A stretch of DNA of 64,000 nucleotides, taken from the NCBI GenBank assembly GCA_900544135.1, contig UQTU01000002.1:124001-188000 (forward strand), read 5' to 3'. Numbering within the stretch: position 1 is the stretch's first letter; each line of letters starts with the position of its first letter. Below the pieces are notes generated by a model. The model searched no databases. It had not been told where the DNA came from and saw only the letters and a program-made list of their open reading frames with translations. The translations under genes and the position numbers were made by a program. Shown here in pieces: positions 9,250-18,203 of this stretch. The DNA comes from an uncultured Collinsella sp. (GTDB lineage Bacteria; Actinomycetota; Coriobacteriia; Coriobacteriales; Coriobacteriaceae).

Positions 9250-10548
9250 ATGGCACCAGCTCAGTCCGATCTTCAACCGCAATCAGCGCCCAAGGCCACC
9301 GCAGCGGCGCAGGCCGCTATCGGTGACGGTCTCGTTGCAGAAGCTCAGGCTTTTGCAGACGAGCTCGCTGCGTGGCGACACGATTTACACCAGATGCCCG
9401 AGCTGGGTAATAGCCTCCCACAGACCTCTGCGTATATTCAAGCGCGCCTGACCGAGATGGAAATCCCATTTGCCACGCTCGTCGATGGTTCCTGTGTTGT
9501 GGGCCTCATCGGTGCCGGTGCGGCCGTGGCGGCCCAGGGCAAGGGTACGTGCACGGACGATCAGGCCGGCACGGTCATCATGCTGCGCGGTGACATGGAT
9601 GCCCTTCCCGTCGCGGAAGAGTCGGGCGAGTCTTTTGCCTCTGTCAACGGCTGCATGCATGCTTGCGGCCACGATATGCATGCGACGGCCCTGCTTGGTG
9701 CCGCCCGCCTACTCAAGGCTCGCGAGGCCGAGCTTGTCGATGCCAATGCCACGGTTAAGCTGCTGTTTCAGCCGGGCGAGGAAACCTTCGAGGGCGCCCG
9801 CGCTGCCATTGCCGATGGCCTGCTGCAGAACCCGCGTCCCCAGGCGTCTTTCGCCATGCACGTTAACAGCCAATCGCCGCTCGGCCTGGTGCTCTATGGA
9901 AGCCCGGCGCTCTCGGGCGTGTACGGTTTTCGCATCACGCTTCAGGGCAAGGGCGGCCATGGCTCGAGCCCCGAGATCTGCATCGACCCCATCACGGCCG
10001 GCGTCCATGTGCACCTGGCACTCCAGGAGCTCATCTCCCGCGAGGTGCCGGCGGCCAAGGAGGTCGCACTTACCGTGGGTAGGTTTGCCGGCGGACAGGC
10101 GGCAAACGTCATTCCCGACACCTGCGTGCTCGAAGGAACGCTGCGCGGCTTTGACGTCGAGCTCATGGCGCATCTTAAGACTCGCATCGCCGAGGTCGTC
10201 AATGGCGTCGCGGCAACGTATCGCACGCCGGCGACCATCGAGACACTCTCGGATGTTCCGCCGCTCGTACTCGATGACGATATGACGCAGGCGTCGCTTG
10301 GCTACGTGGGCGCGGTGCTGCCCAAGTCCGCCTTCCTGCCGCTGTTCCACGCCATGGCGAGCGAGGACTTTGCGTTGATCTCGAGCGAGATCCCGAGTGC
10401 GTACTTTACCGTGGGCGCTGCCGTGACTGATACGGACGAGCATTTTGCTCAGCATCATCCCAAGGCGCGCTTTAACGATGCCGAACTGCCGCTCGGTGCC
10501 GCGGCCTATACCGCCGTCGCTTTGGGCTATATCGCCGACCACCGGTAG
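9250..10548 (+). CDS. M20-family amidohydrolase (hippurate/N-acyl-amino acid hydrolase type)
   Basis: A 432-residue cytosolic metallo-amidohydrolase of the M20D group, which removes acyl groups from N-acyl amino acids or similar amides. Metal and catalytic signatures are in order: RGDMDALPV near residue 115, CMHACGHDMHATALLGAA near 137 (metal His and Asp), QPGEETFEGA near 172 (catalytic and metal Glu), a peptidase dimerization domain with GKGGHGSSPE near 235, and a late SEDFALIS. GGAGG lies before the ATG. The following gene is a deleted MFS transporter that may once have supplied the substrate (inference). Confidence 0.9.
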   Translation: MAPAQSDLQPQSAPKATAAAQAAIGDGLVAEAQAFADELAAWRHDLHQMPELGNSLPQTSAYIQARLTEMEIPFATLVDGSCVVGLIGAGAAVAAQGKGTCTDDQAGTVIMLRGDMDALPVAEESGESFASVNGCMHACGHDMHATALLGAARLLKAREAELVDANATVKLLFQPGEETFEGARAAIADGLLQNPRPQASFAMHVNSQSPLGLVLYGSPALSGVYGFRITLQGKGGHGSSPEICIDPITAGVHVHLALQELISREVPAAKEVALTVGRFAGGQAANVIPDTCVLEGTLRGFDVELMAHLKTRIAEVVNGVAATYRTPATIETLSDVPPLVLDDDMTQASLGYVGAVLPKSAFLPLFHAMASEDFALISSEIPSAYFTVGAAVTDTDEHFAQHHPKARFNDAELPLGAAAYTAVALGYIADHR

Positions 10549-10671
10549 CACCCAACCTTGCCTTTCAAGCCTGCGGGCATGGTCGTAAGGCCTATGTCCT
10601 TGTCTTTCAAGGCAATCTTGGGCACTACCGGCGCCCGGCGCCGGCTATTCGTTTGTTAAATAAGGAGCAGT

Positions 10672-11080
10672 ATGTCCCAGCAGCGTAAGTTCTTCCCCGG
10701 CTGGCTCGTGGTGGCCTCTGGCTTCGTGATCATGGCCACGTGCTACACGATTTTCGTCAACTGCATGAGCCTGTTCCAGCCGTTGATCGTCAGCGACCTG
10801 GGCATTTCCCTTGCGCAGTACAACATCTCCAACGCCCACGATCGCTGCGTCTAAGCAGTTTGGCATGGCCGACCTGGGTAAGGTCACGGGCACCATTACC
10901 TCGCTCGAGATGGTCGGTGGCACCGTGGGCGCCATCGTCTCGGGTGTGCTGTTCGACGCTACGGGCTCCTTTGCGAGCACCTGGATCGTGTGCCTGGTGT
11001 GCTCCGTGGTTATGCTCGTGTTCCTGTTGGCGTCCGAGCCCATCGCTGCCAAGCTGCGCGCGAGCGTGGCGGGGGAGTAG
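10672..11080 (+). pseudogene. MFS transporter remnant with large internal deletion
   Basis: The first 50 codons encode a normal MFS N-terminus (FFPGWLVVASGFVIMATCYTI then LIVSDLGISLAQYNIS) behind a good AAGGAG site. At about 10835 the frame changes and hits a TAA at 10852-10854. In the +1 frame the last ~75 residues of an MFS protein continue (KQFGMADLGKVTGTITSLEMVGG through LASEPIAAK) to a TAG at 11080. About 280 of the roughly 410 residues expected are missing, so this is an internal deletion fused out of frame. Both ends align to one transporter architecture, so this is not two small genes. Confidence 0.85.
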
Positions 11081-11126
11081 ATAGGCCAAAGCGCATTGCC
11101 GCTTGTCCGCTTCGTCCGTGGCTGCC

Positions 11127-11186
11127 GCGGCGGCGTGTCTGGCCGAACGAGTCCCCATACCCTCGTTCGGTCAGACGCGCCGCCGC
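11127..11186. repeat. Long imperfect palindrome before hisS
   Basis: Two arms of about 25 bases starting GCGGCGGCG and ending CGCCGCCGC, with inner arms GTCTGGCCGAACGAG / CTCGTTCGGTCAGAC (one mismatch), around a short loop. There is no T tract. It lies between the MFS remnant and the hisS -10 box. Confidence 0.65.
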
Positions 11187-11203
11187 GTTGCTGCTTTGTG
11201 CCG

Positions 11204-11209
11204 TATAAT
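11204..11209 (+). promoter_or_regulatory. -10 box of the hisS promoter
   Basis: A perfect TATAAT is 43 bases before the hisS start. No convincing -35 is visible at 17 bases upstream, where the region is GC-rich and part of the palindrome. Confidence 0.55.
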
Positions 11210-11251
11210 GTCTACTACCTATGACGCGATGCAAAAGAAAGGTGTTTGCCC

Positions 11252-12565
11252 ATGCAGGCACAGAAGGCGGAGGGAACCCGCGACCTTATCGGCGCCGAGA
11301 TGCGCGCTTGGCAAAAGATGCAGCAGATTGCGGCCGGCGTATTCGAGCCGTTTGGCTTTAAGCCCATCGAGACGCCCGCGATCGAGCAGGTGGACGTCTT
11401 TGTCCACGGCATCGGCCAGTCGACCGACGTCGTGCGCAAGGAGATGTTCCGCGTCTTTAGCGGCGCCAACCTGGAGCGCGTCTTTACCGAGGGCACCGAT
11501 AGCAACCTCAAGCCCAAGCAGCGCCTGGCGCTTCGTCCCGAGGGCACGGCCGGTGTGGTGCGCGCCGTCGTGGAGAACAACCTGGTGCCCCAGGGCTCCA
11601 CGCCGTTTAAGGCCTACTATGCCGAGGCCATGTTCCGCGGCGAGCGTCCCCAGAAGGGCCGCCTGCGCCAGTTCCATCAGGTAGGCATCGAGTGGCTCGG
11701 CGCTCCCGATCCGGCTGCCGACGCCGAGTGCATCATCATGCTTATGGAGTTCTACAAGCGCCTTGGTTTCGATCTTTCCAAGCTCCGTCTGCTCATTAAC
11801 TCGATGGGCGATGCCCAATGCCGTCCGGCCTATCGCGAGCAGGTCAAGCAGTTTATCCTCGATCACGCCGACGAGATGTGCGACGAGTGCCGCGAGCGTG
11901 CCGAGCTCAATCCGCTGCGTGCCTTCGACTGTAAGAACGACCACTGCCGCGAGATCATGGCCGACGCACCGCTGATGGGCGACAACTTGTGCGATGAGTG
12001 CCGCGAGCACTACGAGCAGGTCAAGCGCTATCTGGACGCCGCCGGTATCGAGTACGTCGAGGATCCCACTTTGGTGCGTGGCTTGGACTACTACACCCGT
12101 ACCGTCTTTGAGGTCGAGGCCCCCGGCGCCGGCGTCGGCTCCATCGGTGGCGGCGGCCGCTACGATGGCCTGGTCGAGCTCGAGGGCGGCAAGCCCACGG
12201 CCGGCGTCGGCTTCGCCGTCGGTTTTGAGCGTGCGCTGCTGGCCCTGCAGGCCTTTGGCAGCGACCTGGGTGCCGAGGAGGCCCCGTGCGTCTATGTCGC
12301 CAATGCCGGCAAGGAGCTGCGCCAGAACGTCTTTGCCATCACGCAGGAGCTTCGCGCCGCTGGCATCGTGACCGAGGCCGACTACCAGGGTCGTTCGCTC
12401 AAAGCTCAGTTTAAGCAGGCCGACAAGGTTGGCGCCAAGCTCATTTTGGTCCTGGGTGGCGACGAGCTTGCCGCCGGCAAGGTCAAGGTGCGCGACATGG
12501 AGAGCCATGACGAGGCCCTCGTCGATCTGGCCAACGTGGTCGAGGCGGTTCGCGAGCGCCTGTAG
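11252..12565 (+). CDS. hisS: Histidyl-tRNA synthetase
   Basis: Class II synthetase charging tRNA-His; 437 residues, normal length. N-terminal KAEGTRDLIG leads into motif 1; motif 2 is YYAEAMFRGERPQKGRLRQFHQ (near 120-140); the histidine A loop LVRGLDYYTRTVFEV is near 270; motif 3 GVGFAVGFERALLAL is near 320. The C-terminal anticodon-binding domain follows. ATG 11252 is chosen over the in-frame TTG at 11246 because AAAGG is then at proper distance. A Cys-rich segment (CDECRERAELNPLRAFDCKNDHC) is the usual insertion of this bacterial subgroup. Confidence 0.96.
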   Translation: MQAQKAEGTRDLIGAEMRAWQKMQQIAAGVFEPFGFKPIETPAIEQVDVFVHGIGQSTDVVRKEMFRVFSGANLERVFTEGTDSNLKPKQRLALRPEGTAGVVRAVVENNLVPQGSTPFKAYYAEAMFRGERPQKGRLRQFHQVGIEWLGAPDPAADAECIIMLMEFYKRLGFDLSKLRLLINSMGDAQCRPAYREQVKQFILDHADEMCDECRERAELNPLRAFDCKNDHCREIMADAPLMGDNLCDECREHYEQVKRYLDAAGIEYVEDPTLVRGLDYYTRTVFEVEAPGAGVGSIGGGGRYDGLVELEGGKPTAGVGFAVGFERALLALQAFGSDLGAEEAPCVYVANAGKELRQNVFAITQELRAAGIVTEADYQGRSLKAQFKQADKVGAKLILVLGGDELAAGKVKVRDMESHDEALVDLANVVEAVRERL

Positions 12566-12625
12566 CGCATGATTTTTGAGCTGTAGTGCCGCTGAGGTGC
12601 CCAGCTCATTGCGAGCGATTGTTAC

Positions 12626-12660
12626 GGGGGTGTTTCGCTTTTTTGCGGAATGCCCCCATT
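12626..12660 (+). terminator. Terminator-like hairpin after hisS
   Basis: GGGGGTGTTTCGC pairs imperfectly with GCGGAATGCCCCC around a T-rich loop. It lies 60 bases after the hisS stop. Confidence 0.55.
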
Positions 12661-12773
12661 TACGTATGCCGCCCACCGAGAAATACGACCATTTAGGGCA
12701 AAAACCCTTGCAATGCAGAAAATACTTTTGTGTGGTAAAGCGCAATCAGCGCCGAAAGTTTTTGCCGAGTGCC

Positions 12774-12779
12774 TATAAT
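12774..12779 (+). promoter_or_regulatory. -10 box of the ppc promoter
   Basis: A perfect TATAAT is about 35-45 bases before the possible ppc starts, giving a short leader. The -35 region is not recognisable. Confidence 0.55.
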
Positions 12780-12811
12780 GAATACCGCATGTTACGTGCA
12801 TAGAAGGAGGA

Positions 12812-15637
12812 ATGGGAGGAAACGTGGCTGAGAACCTAAGCAACCAGTCTGTACCCGAAGCCGCGGCGCGCGTCGCTGCCGTGGTCAACCGCCTCGTTAA
12901 CCGAATCGGCTCGAATGCCGAGTCCAGGGAGCGTCTCGCCGAGATCGAGATCCCCGAGGAGCTGCGCGACAACTTGGCGCTGTTCCTGCGCCTGGAGCGC
13001 CGTGTGCTTAGCGAGTATGATCCCGAGATCGCGGACCTGTTCGACAAGATCCTGACGGCCGAGATTGTGGCCAATGCCGGAAACCCCGGCGCCCGTGCTG
13101 CCGACGAGTCCGTCGACGAGCAGGGCGTGCCCACCGCCGACGAGCCTACTGCTGTGGCGTTTCGTGAGGTCGTCGATCTGATTGACAGCCTGCCGCTCGA
13201 TAAGCAGCAGGTTATTGTCCGCGCCTTTACGAGCTTCTTCCATCTGGCAAACCTGTCGGAGGAGAACTACCGCGTGGCGCAGCTGCGCGAGCGCGAGGCA
13301 GGTGCGTCGACCGATACCGAGGTCGATCCCGCCAACGAACTCACCGTCGCCTATCACCAGTTGGTAAACGAGATGGGTGTCGAGGGCGCCAACGAGCTGC
13401 TCGACAAGCTCGAGTTTCACCCTGTCTTTACCGCACATCCCACCGAGGCCCGTCGTAAGGCCGTCGAGGGCAAGATTCGCCGTATCTCCAACCTGCTGGA
13501 GGAGCGTCCGCGCCTGGGCGGCTCCGACCTGGTGGAGAACGAGCGCCATATGCTGCAGGAGATCGACGCTCTGGTGCGTACGAGCCCCATCGCGCTCAAG
13601 AAGCCCACGCCGGTCGAGGAAGCCGATACCATCATCGACATCTTCGATAACACACTGTTCGATGTGATCCCCGTCATCTACCGTCGTTTTGACGACTGGG
13701 TGCTGGGCGACAAGGCCGGTACCGTGCCGCCGCTGTGCCCGGCGTTCTTCCATCCCGGCAGCTGGATCGGTTCCGACCGCGACGGTAACCCTAACGTCAC
13801 CGCCAAGGTGAGCCGTGAGGTCGCCGCCAAGTACTTCACCCATATGGTGCTCAAGCTCGAGGACAAGTGCCGCCGCATCGGCCGCAACCTCACGCTCGAG
13901 GCCACCTACAGCAAGCCGTCTGCCGAGCTCATGAACCTGTGGAACCATCAGGTCGAGATGAGCGCTCAGTACACGGCTCGCGCCGAGCTGATTTCCGAGC
14001 ACGAGCCGCATCGCGCCGTCATGCTCGTCATGGCCGACCGTCTGAACGCCACCGTGCGCCGTATCACCGATACCATGTACCACAGCGCCGATGAGTTCCT
14101 GGAGGACCTGCGTGTCGTCCAGCGCTCGCTGGCCGCTTGCGGTGCCGTCCGTGCTGCCTACGGCCCGGTCCAGACCATCATCTGGCAGGTCGAGTCCTTC
14201 GGCTTCCATATGGTCGAGATGGAGTTCCGTCAGCACTCCGTGGTGCACGCCCGCGCTCTCAAGGATATCCACGAGAACGGTATCCATGGCGACCTGCAGC
14301 CCATGACGCGCGAGGTCATCGATACCTTCCGTGCTATCGGTTCCATCCAAAAGCGCTACGGCAAGAAGATGGCGCACCGCTACATCATCTCGTTCACCAA
14401 GAGCGCCCAGCATGTGGCCGACGTCTTTGAGCTTGCCCACCTGTCCTTTGCACACGAGGAGGATGTCCCCGAGCTCGACGTGATTCCGCTGTTCGAGCAG
14501 CTCGAGGACCTCGAGGGCTGCGTCGACGTGCTCGACCAGATGCTTACGCTGCCCGTGGTGCAAAAGCGCCTTGCCCAGACCAACCGCCGCATGGAGGTCA
14601 TGCTGGGCTACTCCGACTCTTCCAAGGATGCCGGTCCTACCACGGCCATGCTCGCGCTGCACTCCGCACAGGAGCGTATTGCCAAGTGGGCCGAGAAGAA
14701 CGATATCGACCTGGTACTCATGCACGGTCGCGGCGGTGCCGTGGGCCGTGGCGGCGGCCCGGCCAACAAGGCCGTGCTGGCGCAGCCCAAGGGTTCGGTC
14801 AACTGCTTCTTTAAGCTCACCGAGCAGGGCGAGGTCATCTTTGCCCGTTACGGCAACCGCACGCTCGCTCAGCGCCATGTTGAGTCCGTTGCCGCCGCAA
14901 CGCTTTTGCAGTCGGCCCCGAGTGTCGAGAAGACCAACACCGAGACTACGCAGAAGTTCTGGGATATGGCCGACAAGCTCAACGCCGCAAGCCACGAGCG
15001 CTATCTGGACCTGCTGAATACCAAGGACTTTACACCGTGGTTCTCGACCGTGACGCCGCTGACCGAGGTCGGTCTGCTGCCGATCGGTTCGCGTCCCGCC
15101 AAGCGCGGCTTGGGTGCCAAGTCGCTCGACGACCTGCGTACCATTCCGTGGATCTTCAGCTGGAGCCAGGCGCGCATCAATCTGGCCGCTTGGTACGGCC
15201 TGGGTACCGCCTGCGAGCAGTTTGGCGATCTGGACCAGCTTAAGGCTGCCTACCAGGAGTGGCCGTTCTTCCGCACCTTTATCGACAACATCGAGATGTC
15301 GATCGCCAAGACCGACCAGCGCATCGCCAAGATGTATCTGCACCTGGGCGACCGCCAGGATCTGTCCAAGAAGGTCTTCACCGAGATGCAGCTCACGCGT
15401 AAGTGGGTCCTTGCCATCGTCGGTGACGAGTGGCCGCTGCAGCGTCGTCGCGTGCTCGGCTGCGCCGTCCGCGTGCGTAACCCCTACGTCGACGCCCTGT
15501 CCATCGCCCAGGTCCGCGCCCTTCGCGAGGTGCGCATGAACCAGGACGAGATGGCCGAGGAGAAGAAGGCCGAGTACATGAGCCTGATTCTTTCGACTGT
15601 GACCGGCGTCTCGGCAGGATTGCAGAACACGGGGTAA
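12812..15637 (+). CDS. ppc: Phosphoenolpyruvate carboxylase
   Basis: Carboxylates phosphoenolpyruvate with bicarbonate to oxaloacetate, the anaplerotic entry to fumarate/succinate and aspartate. Full-length bacterial type, about 940 residues. Catalytic blocks are intact: HPVFTAHPTEARRKA (catalytic His) near residue 208, GSWIGSDRDGNPNVT near 318, MLGYSDSSKDAGPTT near 598, and the Gly-rich loop MHGRGGAVGRGGGP near 637. Two starts are possible: ATG 12812, with AAGGAGG only one base away, or GTG 12824, preceded by GGGAGG at four bases; the second gives 937 residues. It stands alone behind its own -10 box. Confidence 0.96.
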   Translation: MGGNVAENLSNQSVPEAAARVAAVVNRLVNRIGSNAESRERLAEIEIPEELRDNLALFLRLERRVLSEYDPEIADLFDKILTAEIVANAGNPGARAADESVDEQGVPTADEPTAVAFREVVDLIDSLPLDKQQVIVRAFTSFFHLANLSEENYRVAQLREREAGASTDTEVDPANELTVAYHQLVNEMGVEGANELLDKLEFHPVFTAHPTEARRKAVEGKIRRISNLLEERPRLGGSDLVENERHMLQEIDALVRTSPIALKKPTPVEEADTIIDIFDNTLFDVIPVIYRRFDDWVLGDKAGTVPPLCPAFFHPGSWIGSDRDGNPNVTAKVSREVAAKYFTHMVLKLEDKCRRIGRNLTLEATYSKPSAELMNLWNHQVEMSAQYTARAELISEHEPHRAVMLVMADRLNATVRRITDTMYHSADEFLEDLRVVQRSLAACGAVRAAYGPVQTIIWQVESFGFHMVEMEFRQHSVVHARALKDIHENGIHGDLQPMTREVIDTFRAIGSIQKRYGKKMAHRYIISFTKSAQHVADVFELAHLSFAHEEDVPELDVIPLFEQLEDLEGCVDVLDQMLTLPVVQKRLAQTNRRMEVMLGYSDSSKDAGPTTAMLALHSAQERIAKWAEKNDIDLVLMHGRGGAVGRGGGPANKAVLAQPKGSVNCFFKLTEQGEVIFARYGNRTLAQRHVESVAAATLLQSAPSVEKTNTETTQKFWDMADKLNAASHERYLDLLNTKDFTPWFSTVTPLTEVGLLPIGSRPAKRGLGAKSLDDLRTIPWIFSWSQARINLAAWYGLGTACEQFGDLDQLKAAYQEWPFFRTFIDNIEMSIAKTDQRIAKMYLHLGDRQDLSKKVFTEMQLTRKWVLAIVGDEWPLQRRRVLGCAVRVRNPYVDALSIAQVRALREVRMNQDEMAEEKKAEYMSLILSTVTGVSAGLQNTG

Positions 15638-15658
15638 TCGATAGCCCTGTAGTCGTCC

Positions 15659-15785
15659 GGGCCCGCCATTAGTTTACTTTTAGGCACGTCCTCGGACATG
15701 CAAGAAGCCCTCGCTGCGCACTTCGTGCGGCGAGGGCTTCTTGCGTCCTGCGGAGTGTGCCTAAAAGTAAGCTAATGGCGGGCCC
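15659..15785. repeat. Variable-arm palindrome, copy 1
   Basis: The outer arms are 29 bases each (15659-15687 and 15757-15785) with one mismatch. The inner stem around GCTGCGCACTTCGTGCGGC is also fully paired, including a GAAGCCCTCGC / GCGAGGGCTTC part. Between the stems are conserved unpaired stretches GTCCTCGGACAT (left) and GTCCTGCGGA (right). The same core with entirely different outer arms occurs at 18204-18326, and a related layout at 61817-61952. It lies between ppc and larA and may act as a terminator. Confidence 0.85.
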
Positions 15786-15794
15786 TGCGATGTC

Positions 15795-15993
15795 CGGTCT
15801 TCGGCGGATTACTGCTGGGGAAAGATAGCGCGCTTCGCGCACTTTGATGGGGCTTCGTGCTGCGGAATGCATTCAGAGGGAAACCCATCGGGTCCCTTCG
15901 TCCTCGGTCTTCGGCGGATTACGGGCTGAAGGGAAGAAAGGCGCGCTTCTCGCCCTACGACTGTAGCGGCCGCGGTCCCCTTTGGGATCGCGG
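15795..15993. repeat. Diverged direct repeats and terminator-like hairpin before larA
   Basis: CGGTCTTCGGCGGATTAC occurs at 15795-15812 and again at 15905-15922, each followed by a similar stretch ending in GCGCGCTTC-CGC. Fragments resemble the core of the neighbouring palindrome (CGTCCTCGG, CTGCGGAATGC). A hairpin at 15971-15992 followed by TTTT may end transcription from the left. No coding potential is seen in 15638-16122. Confidence 0.55.
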
Positions 15994-16122
15994 TCGTTTT
16001 GTTGTGGGTCAAATATGAACGTTGTGTTAATGAGTCGGTAGACGGTGGTGTTTTTCGGTGAGCGGCGTATCCTTCCAACGGTTTATCTAGTGTGTCAGTT
16101 AAAAGGAAGAGGGCGCTCGTCA

Positions 16123-17400
16123 TTGTTTGAATGTGAACTGCCGTTTGACCACAAGACGTTGCATCTGGAACTCGAGGATAAGAACTTCGCGGGTGTGATG
16201 GAAGGTCACCAAAACGAGTTTAAGACTACGAAATCGCAGGAAGAGCTGGTAGAGGAGTCGCTTGCCAACCCTTATGGCTCGCCTTCGCTCGAGGAGCTTT
16301 GTGCTGGCAAGAAGGATATTGTCATCATTAGCTCCGATCATACGCGTCCCGTTCCCTCGCGTGTGACGATGCCTATTCTGCTGCATCACATCCATTCCGC
16401 TGCGCCCGAGGCTCGCGTGCGCATTCTGGTTGCTACGGGTATGCACCGTCCGTCGACGCACGAGGAGCTCGTCAACAAATATGGCGAGGAGATCGTTGCC
16501 AACGAGGAAATCGTTATGCACGTCGCGACTGACGACAGCATGATGAAAAAGATCGGTACCCTGCCTTCTGGTGGCGAGTGCATCATCAACAAGATTGCTG
16601 CCGATTGCGATCTGCTGCTTGCCGAGGGCTTCATTGAGCCGCACTTCTTTGCCGGTTTCTCTGGTAGCCGCAAGTCCGTCCTGCCTGGCATCGCCAGCTA
16701 CAAGACCATCATGTACAACCACAACGGTCAGTTTGTGAATGATTCCCACTCGCGTGCCGGCAACCTGTGCCACAACCACGTGAGCGAGGACATGTTTGCC
16801 GCCGCTGAGATGGCCCACCTCGCCTTTGTGCTTAACGTGGTGCTTAACGGCAAGCACGAGGTCATCGGCTCCTTTGCCGGCGACATCCACAAGGCGCACG
16901 AGGCCGGCTGCGAGTTCGTGAAGAGCCTTGCCGGCGTTGAGCCCGTCGAGTGCGATATTGCCATCACCACCAACGGTGGCTACCCCCTCGATCAGAACAT
17001 CTATCAGGCCGTGAAGGGCATGTGCGCTGCCGAGGCCACGCTTCCCGAGGGCGGCGTGATCATCGACGTCGCCGGTTGTGCCGACGGTCACGGTGGCGAG
17101 GGCTTCTATCACAATATCGCCGACAACGATCCGGCGGAGTTTGAGCGCGCCTGCATCGACCGTCCTAAGGACGAGACCCTGCCCGACCAGTGGACGAGCC
17201 AGATCTTTGCCCGCATCCTGGCGCATCACCCTGTGATCATGGTCACCGACCTGTGCGATCACCAGATGCTCAAGGATATGCATATGACACCGGTCAACAC
17301 TATCGAGGAGGCGCTCAAGCTCGCCTTTGAGATGAAGGGTGCCGATGCCAAGGTTGCCGTCATTCCCGATGGCCTGGGCGTTGTCGTTGCGCAGCACTAG
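16123..17400 (+). CDS. larA: Nickel-dependent lactate racemase
   Basis: Interconverts L- and D-lactate using the nickel-pincer nucleotide cofactor bound to a lysine. A TTG start at 16123 is chosen because it is preceded by AGGAAGAGGG at a good distance and gives MFECELPFD, the family's N-terminus, and 425 residues, almost exactly the size of the characterised Lactobacillus enzyme (424). Key elements are visible: SSDHTRPVPS, GMHRPST (catalytic His region), EPHFFAGFSGSRKSVLPG (metal His and the cofactor-attaching Lys) and YNHNGQF. It is followed 49 bases later by an aquaporin-like facilitator; the cofactor genes larB and larC lie nearby on the other strand. Confidence 0.92.
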   Translation: MFECELPFDHKTLHLELEDKNFAGVMEGHQNEFKTTKSQEELVEESLANPYGSPSLEELCAGKKDIVIISSDHTRPVPSRVTMPILLHHIHSAAPEARVRILVATGMHRPSTHEELVNKYGEEIVANEEIVMHVATDDSMMKKIGTLPSGGECIINKIAADCDLLLAEGFIEPHFFAGFSGSRKSVLPGIASYKTIMYNHNGQFVNDSHSRAGNLCHNHVSEDMFAAAEMAHLAFVLNVVLNGKHEVIGSFAGDIHKAHEAGCEFVKSLAGVEPVECDIAITTNGGYPLDQNIYQAVKGMCAAEATLPEGGVIIDVAGCADGHGGEGFYHNIADNDPAEFERACIDRPKDETLPDQWTSQIFARILAHHPVIMVTDLCDHQMLKDMHMTPVNTIEEALKLAFEMKGADAKVAVIPDGLGVVVAQH

Positions 17401-17449
17401 CGCGTGGCTTAAACGAATCGTTTATAACCGACAAGAAAGATAAGGTTTT

Positions 17450-18181
17450 ATGCTTACCAAACTCCTCTGCGAATTCGGCGCGACGGCCCTCATGATCGTC
17501 TTTGGCGTGGGCGTGCACTGCGATACCGTGCTCAAGGGCACCAAGTATCAGGGCTCCGGCCACATGTTTGCCATCACCACCTGGTCTTTTGGCATCTCGG
17601 TCTGCCTGTTTGTCTTTGGCGGCGCCGTGTGCATGAACCCCGCCATGGTGCTTGCCCAGTGCATCGTCGGCCTGGTGCCGTGGGGCAACTGCATTCCCTT
17701 CATGCTCGCCGATATGCTCGGCGGCTTTGTGGGTGCCGTGATCGCTTGGTTTATGTATGCCGATGAGTTCAAGGCTTCCGAGGGCGTCGTCGACCCCATT
17801 GCCCAGCGCAACATCTTCTCGACCAACCCCACCACCGAGGGTACGAACTATGCCCGCAACTTCTTCTGCGAGGCTATCTGCACCTTTGTGTTCATCAGTG
17901 CCATCCTTGCTGCCGCTAGCCGCGCCGGCGAGAACGTTCTGATGCTCGCCATCTGCGTCGGTCTGATCGTTTGGGCTGTTGGCATGGGCATGGGCGGCAT
18001 CACTGGCTTCGCCATGAACCAGGCTCGTGACCTTGGTCCTCGCATGGCCTATCAGGTGCTGCCGATCAAGAACAAGGCCGACAACAACTGGAAGTATGGT
18101 CTGCTTGTTCCTGGTATCGCGCCGTTTGTCGGTGCTATTGTCGCCGCGCTGTTTGTGCATGGTTTCTTGGGCATGTTCTAG
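17450..18181 (+). CDS. MIP/aquaporin-family facilitator, probable lactate channel
   Basis: A 243-residue membrane channel of the glycerol facilitator/aquaporin family with six predicted transmembrane segments. The first pore half-helix carries the standard NPA (CMNPAMVLA, near residue 63). The second is FAMNQARDLGPR (near residue 185), in which NPA has become NQA while the ARDLGPR that follows is kept. In lactobacilli an aquaporin homologue (LarD) is part of the lactate racemase operon and passes lactic acid, so the tandem position after larA suggests the same role (inference). The ATG has AAGG at eight bases. The gene ends in front of palindrome copy 2. Confidence 0.85.
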   Translation: MLTKLLCEFGATALMIVFGVGVHCDTVLKGTKYQGSGHMFAITTWSFGISVCLFVFGGAVCMNPAMVLAQCIVGLVPWGNCIPFMLADMLGGFVGAVIAWFMYADEFKASEGVVDPIAQRNIFSTNPTTEGTNYARNFFCEAICTFVFISAILAAASRAGENVLMLAICVGLIVWAVGMGMGGITGFAMNQARDLGPRMAYQVLPIKNKADNNWKYGLLVPGIAPFVGAIVAALFVHGFLGMF

Positions 18182-18203
18182 TCGAAGGCTACATAGTTGT
18201 CCG

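Noticed and set aside
12836..15343. An 835-codon minus-strand frame opposite ppc
   Set aside because: Mirror of ppc codon bias; no recognisable protein features and no start signal.
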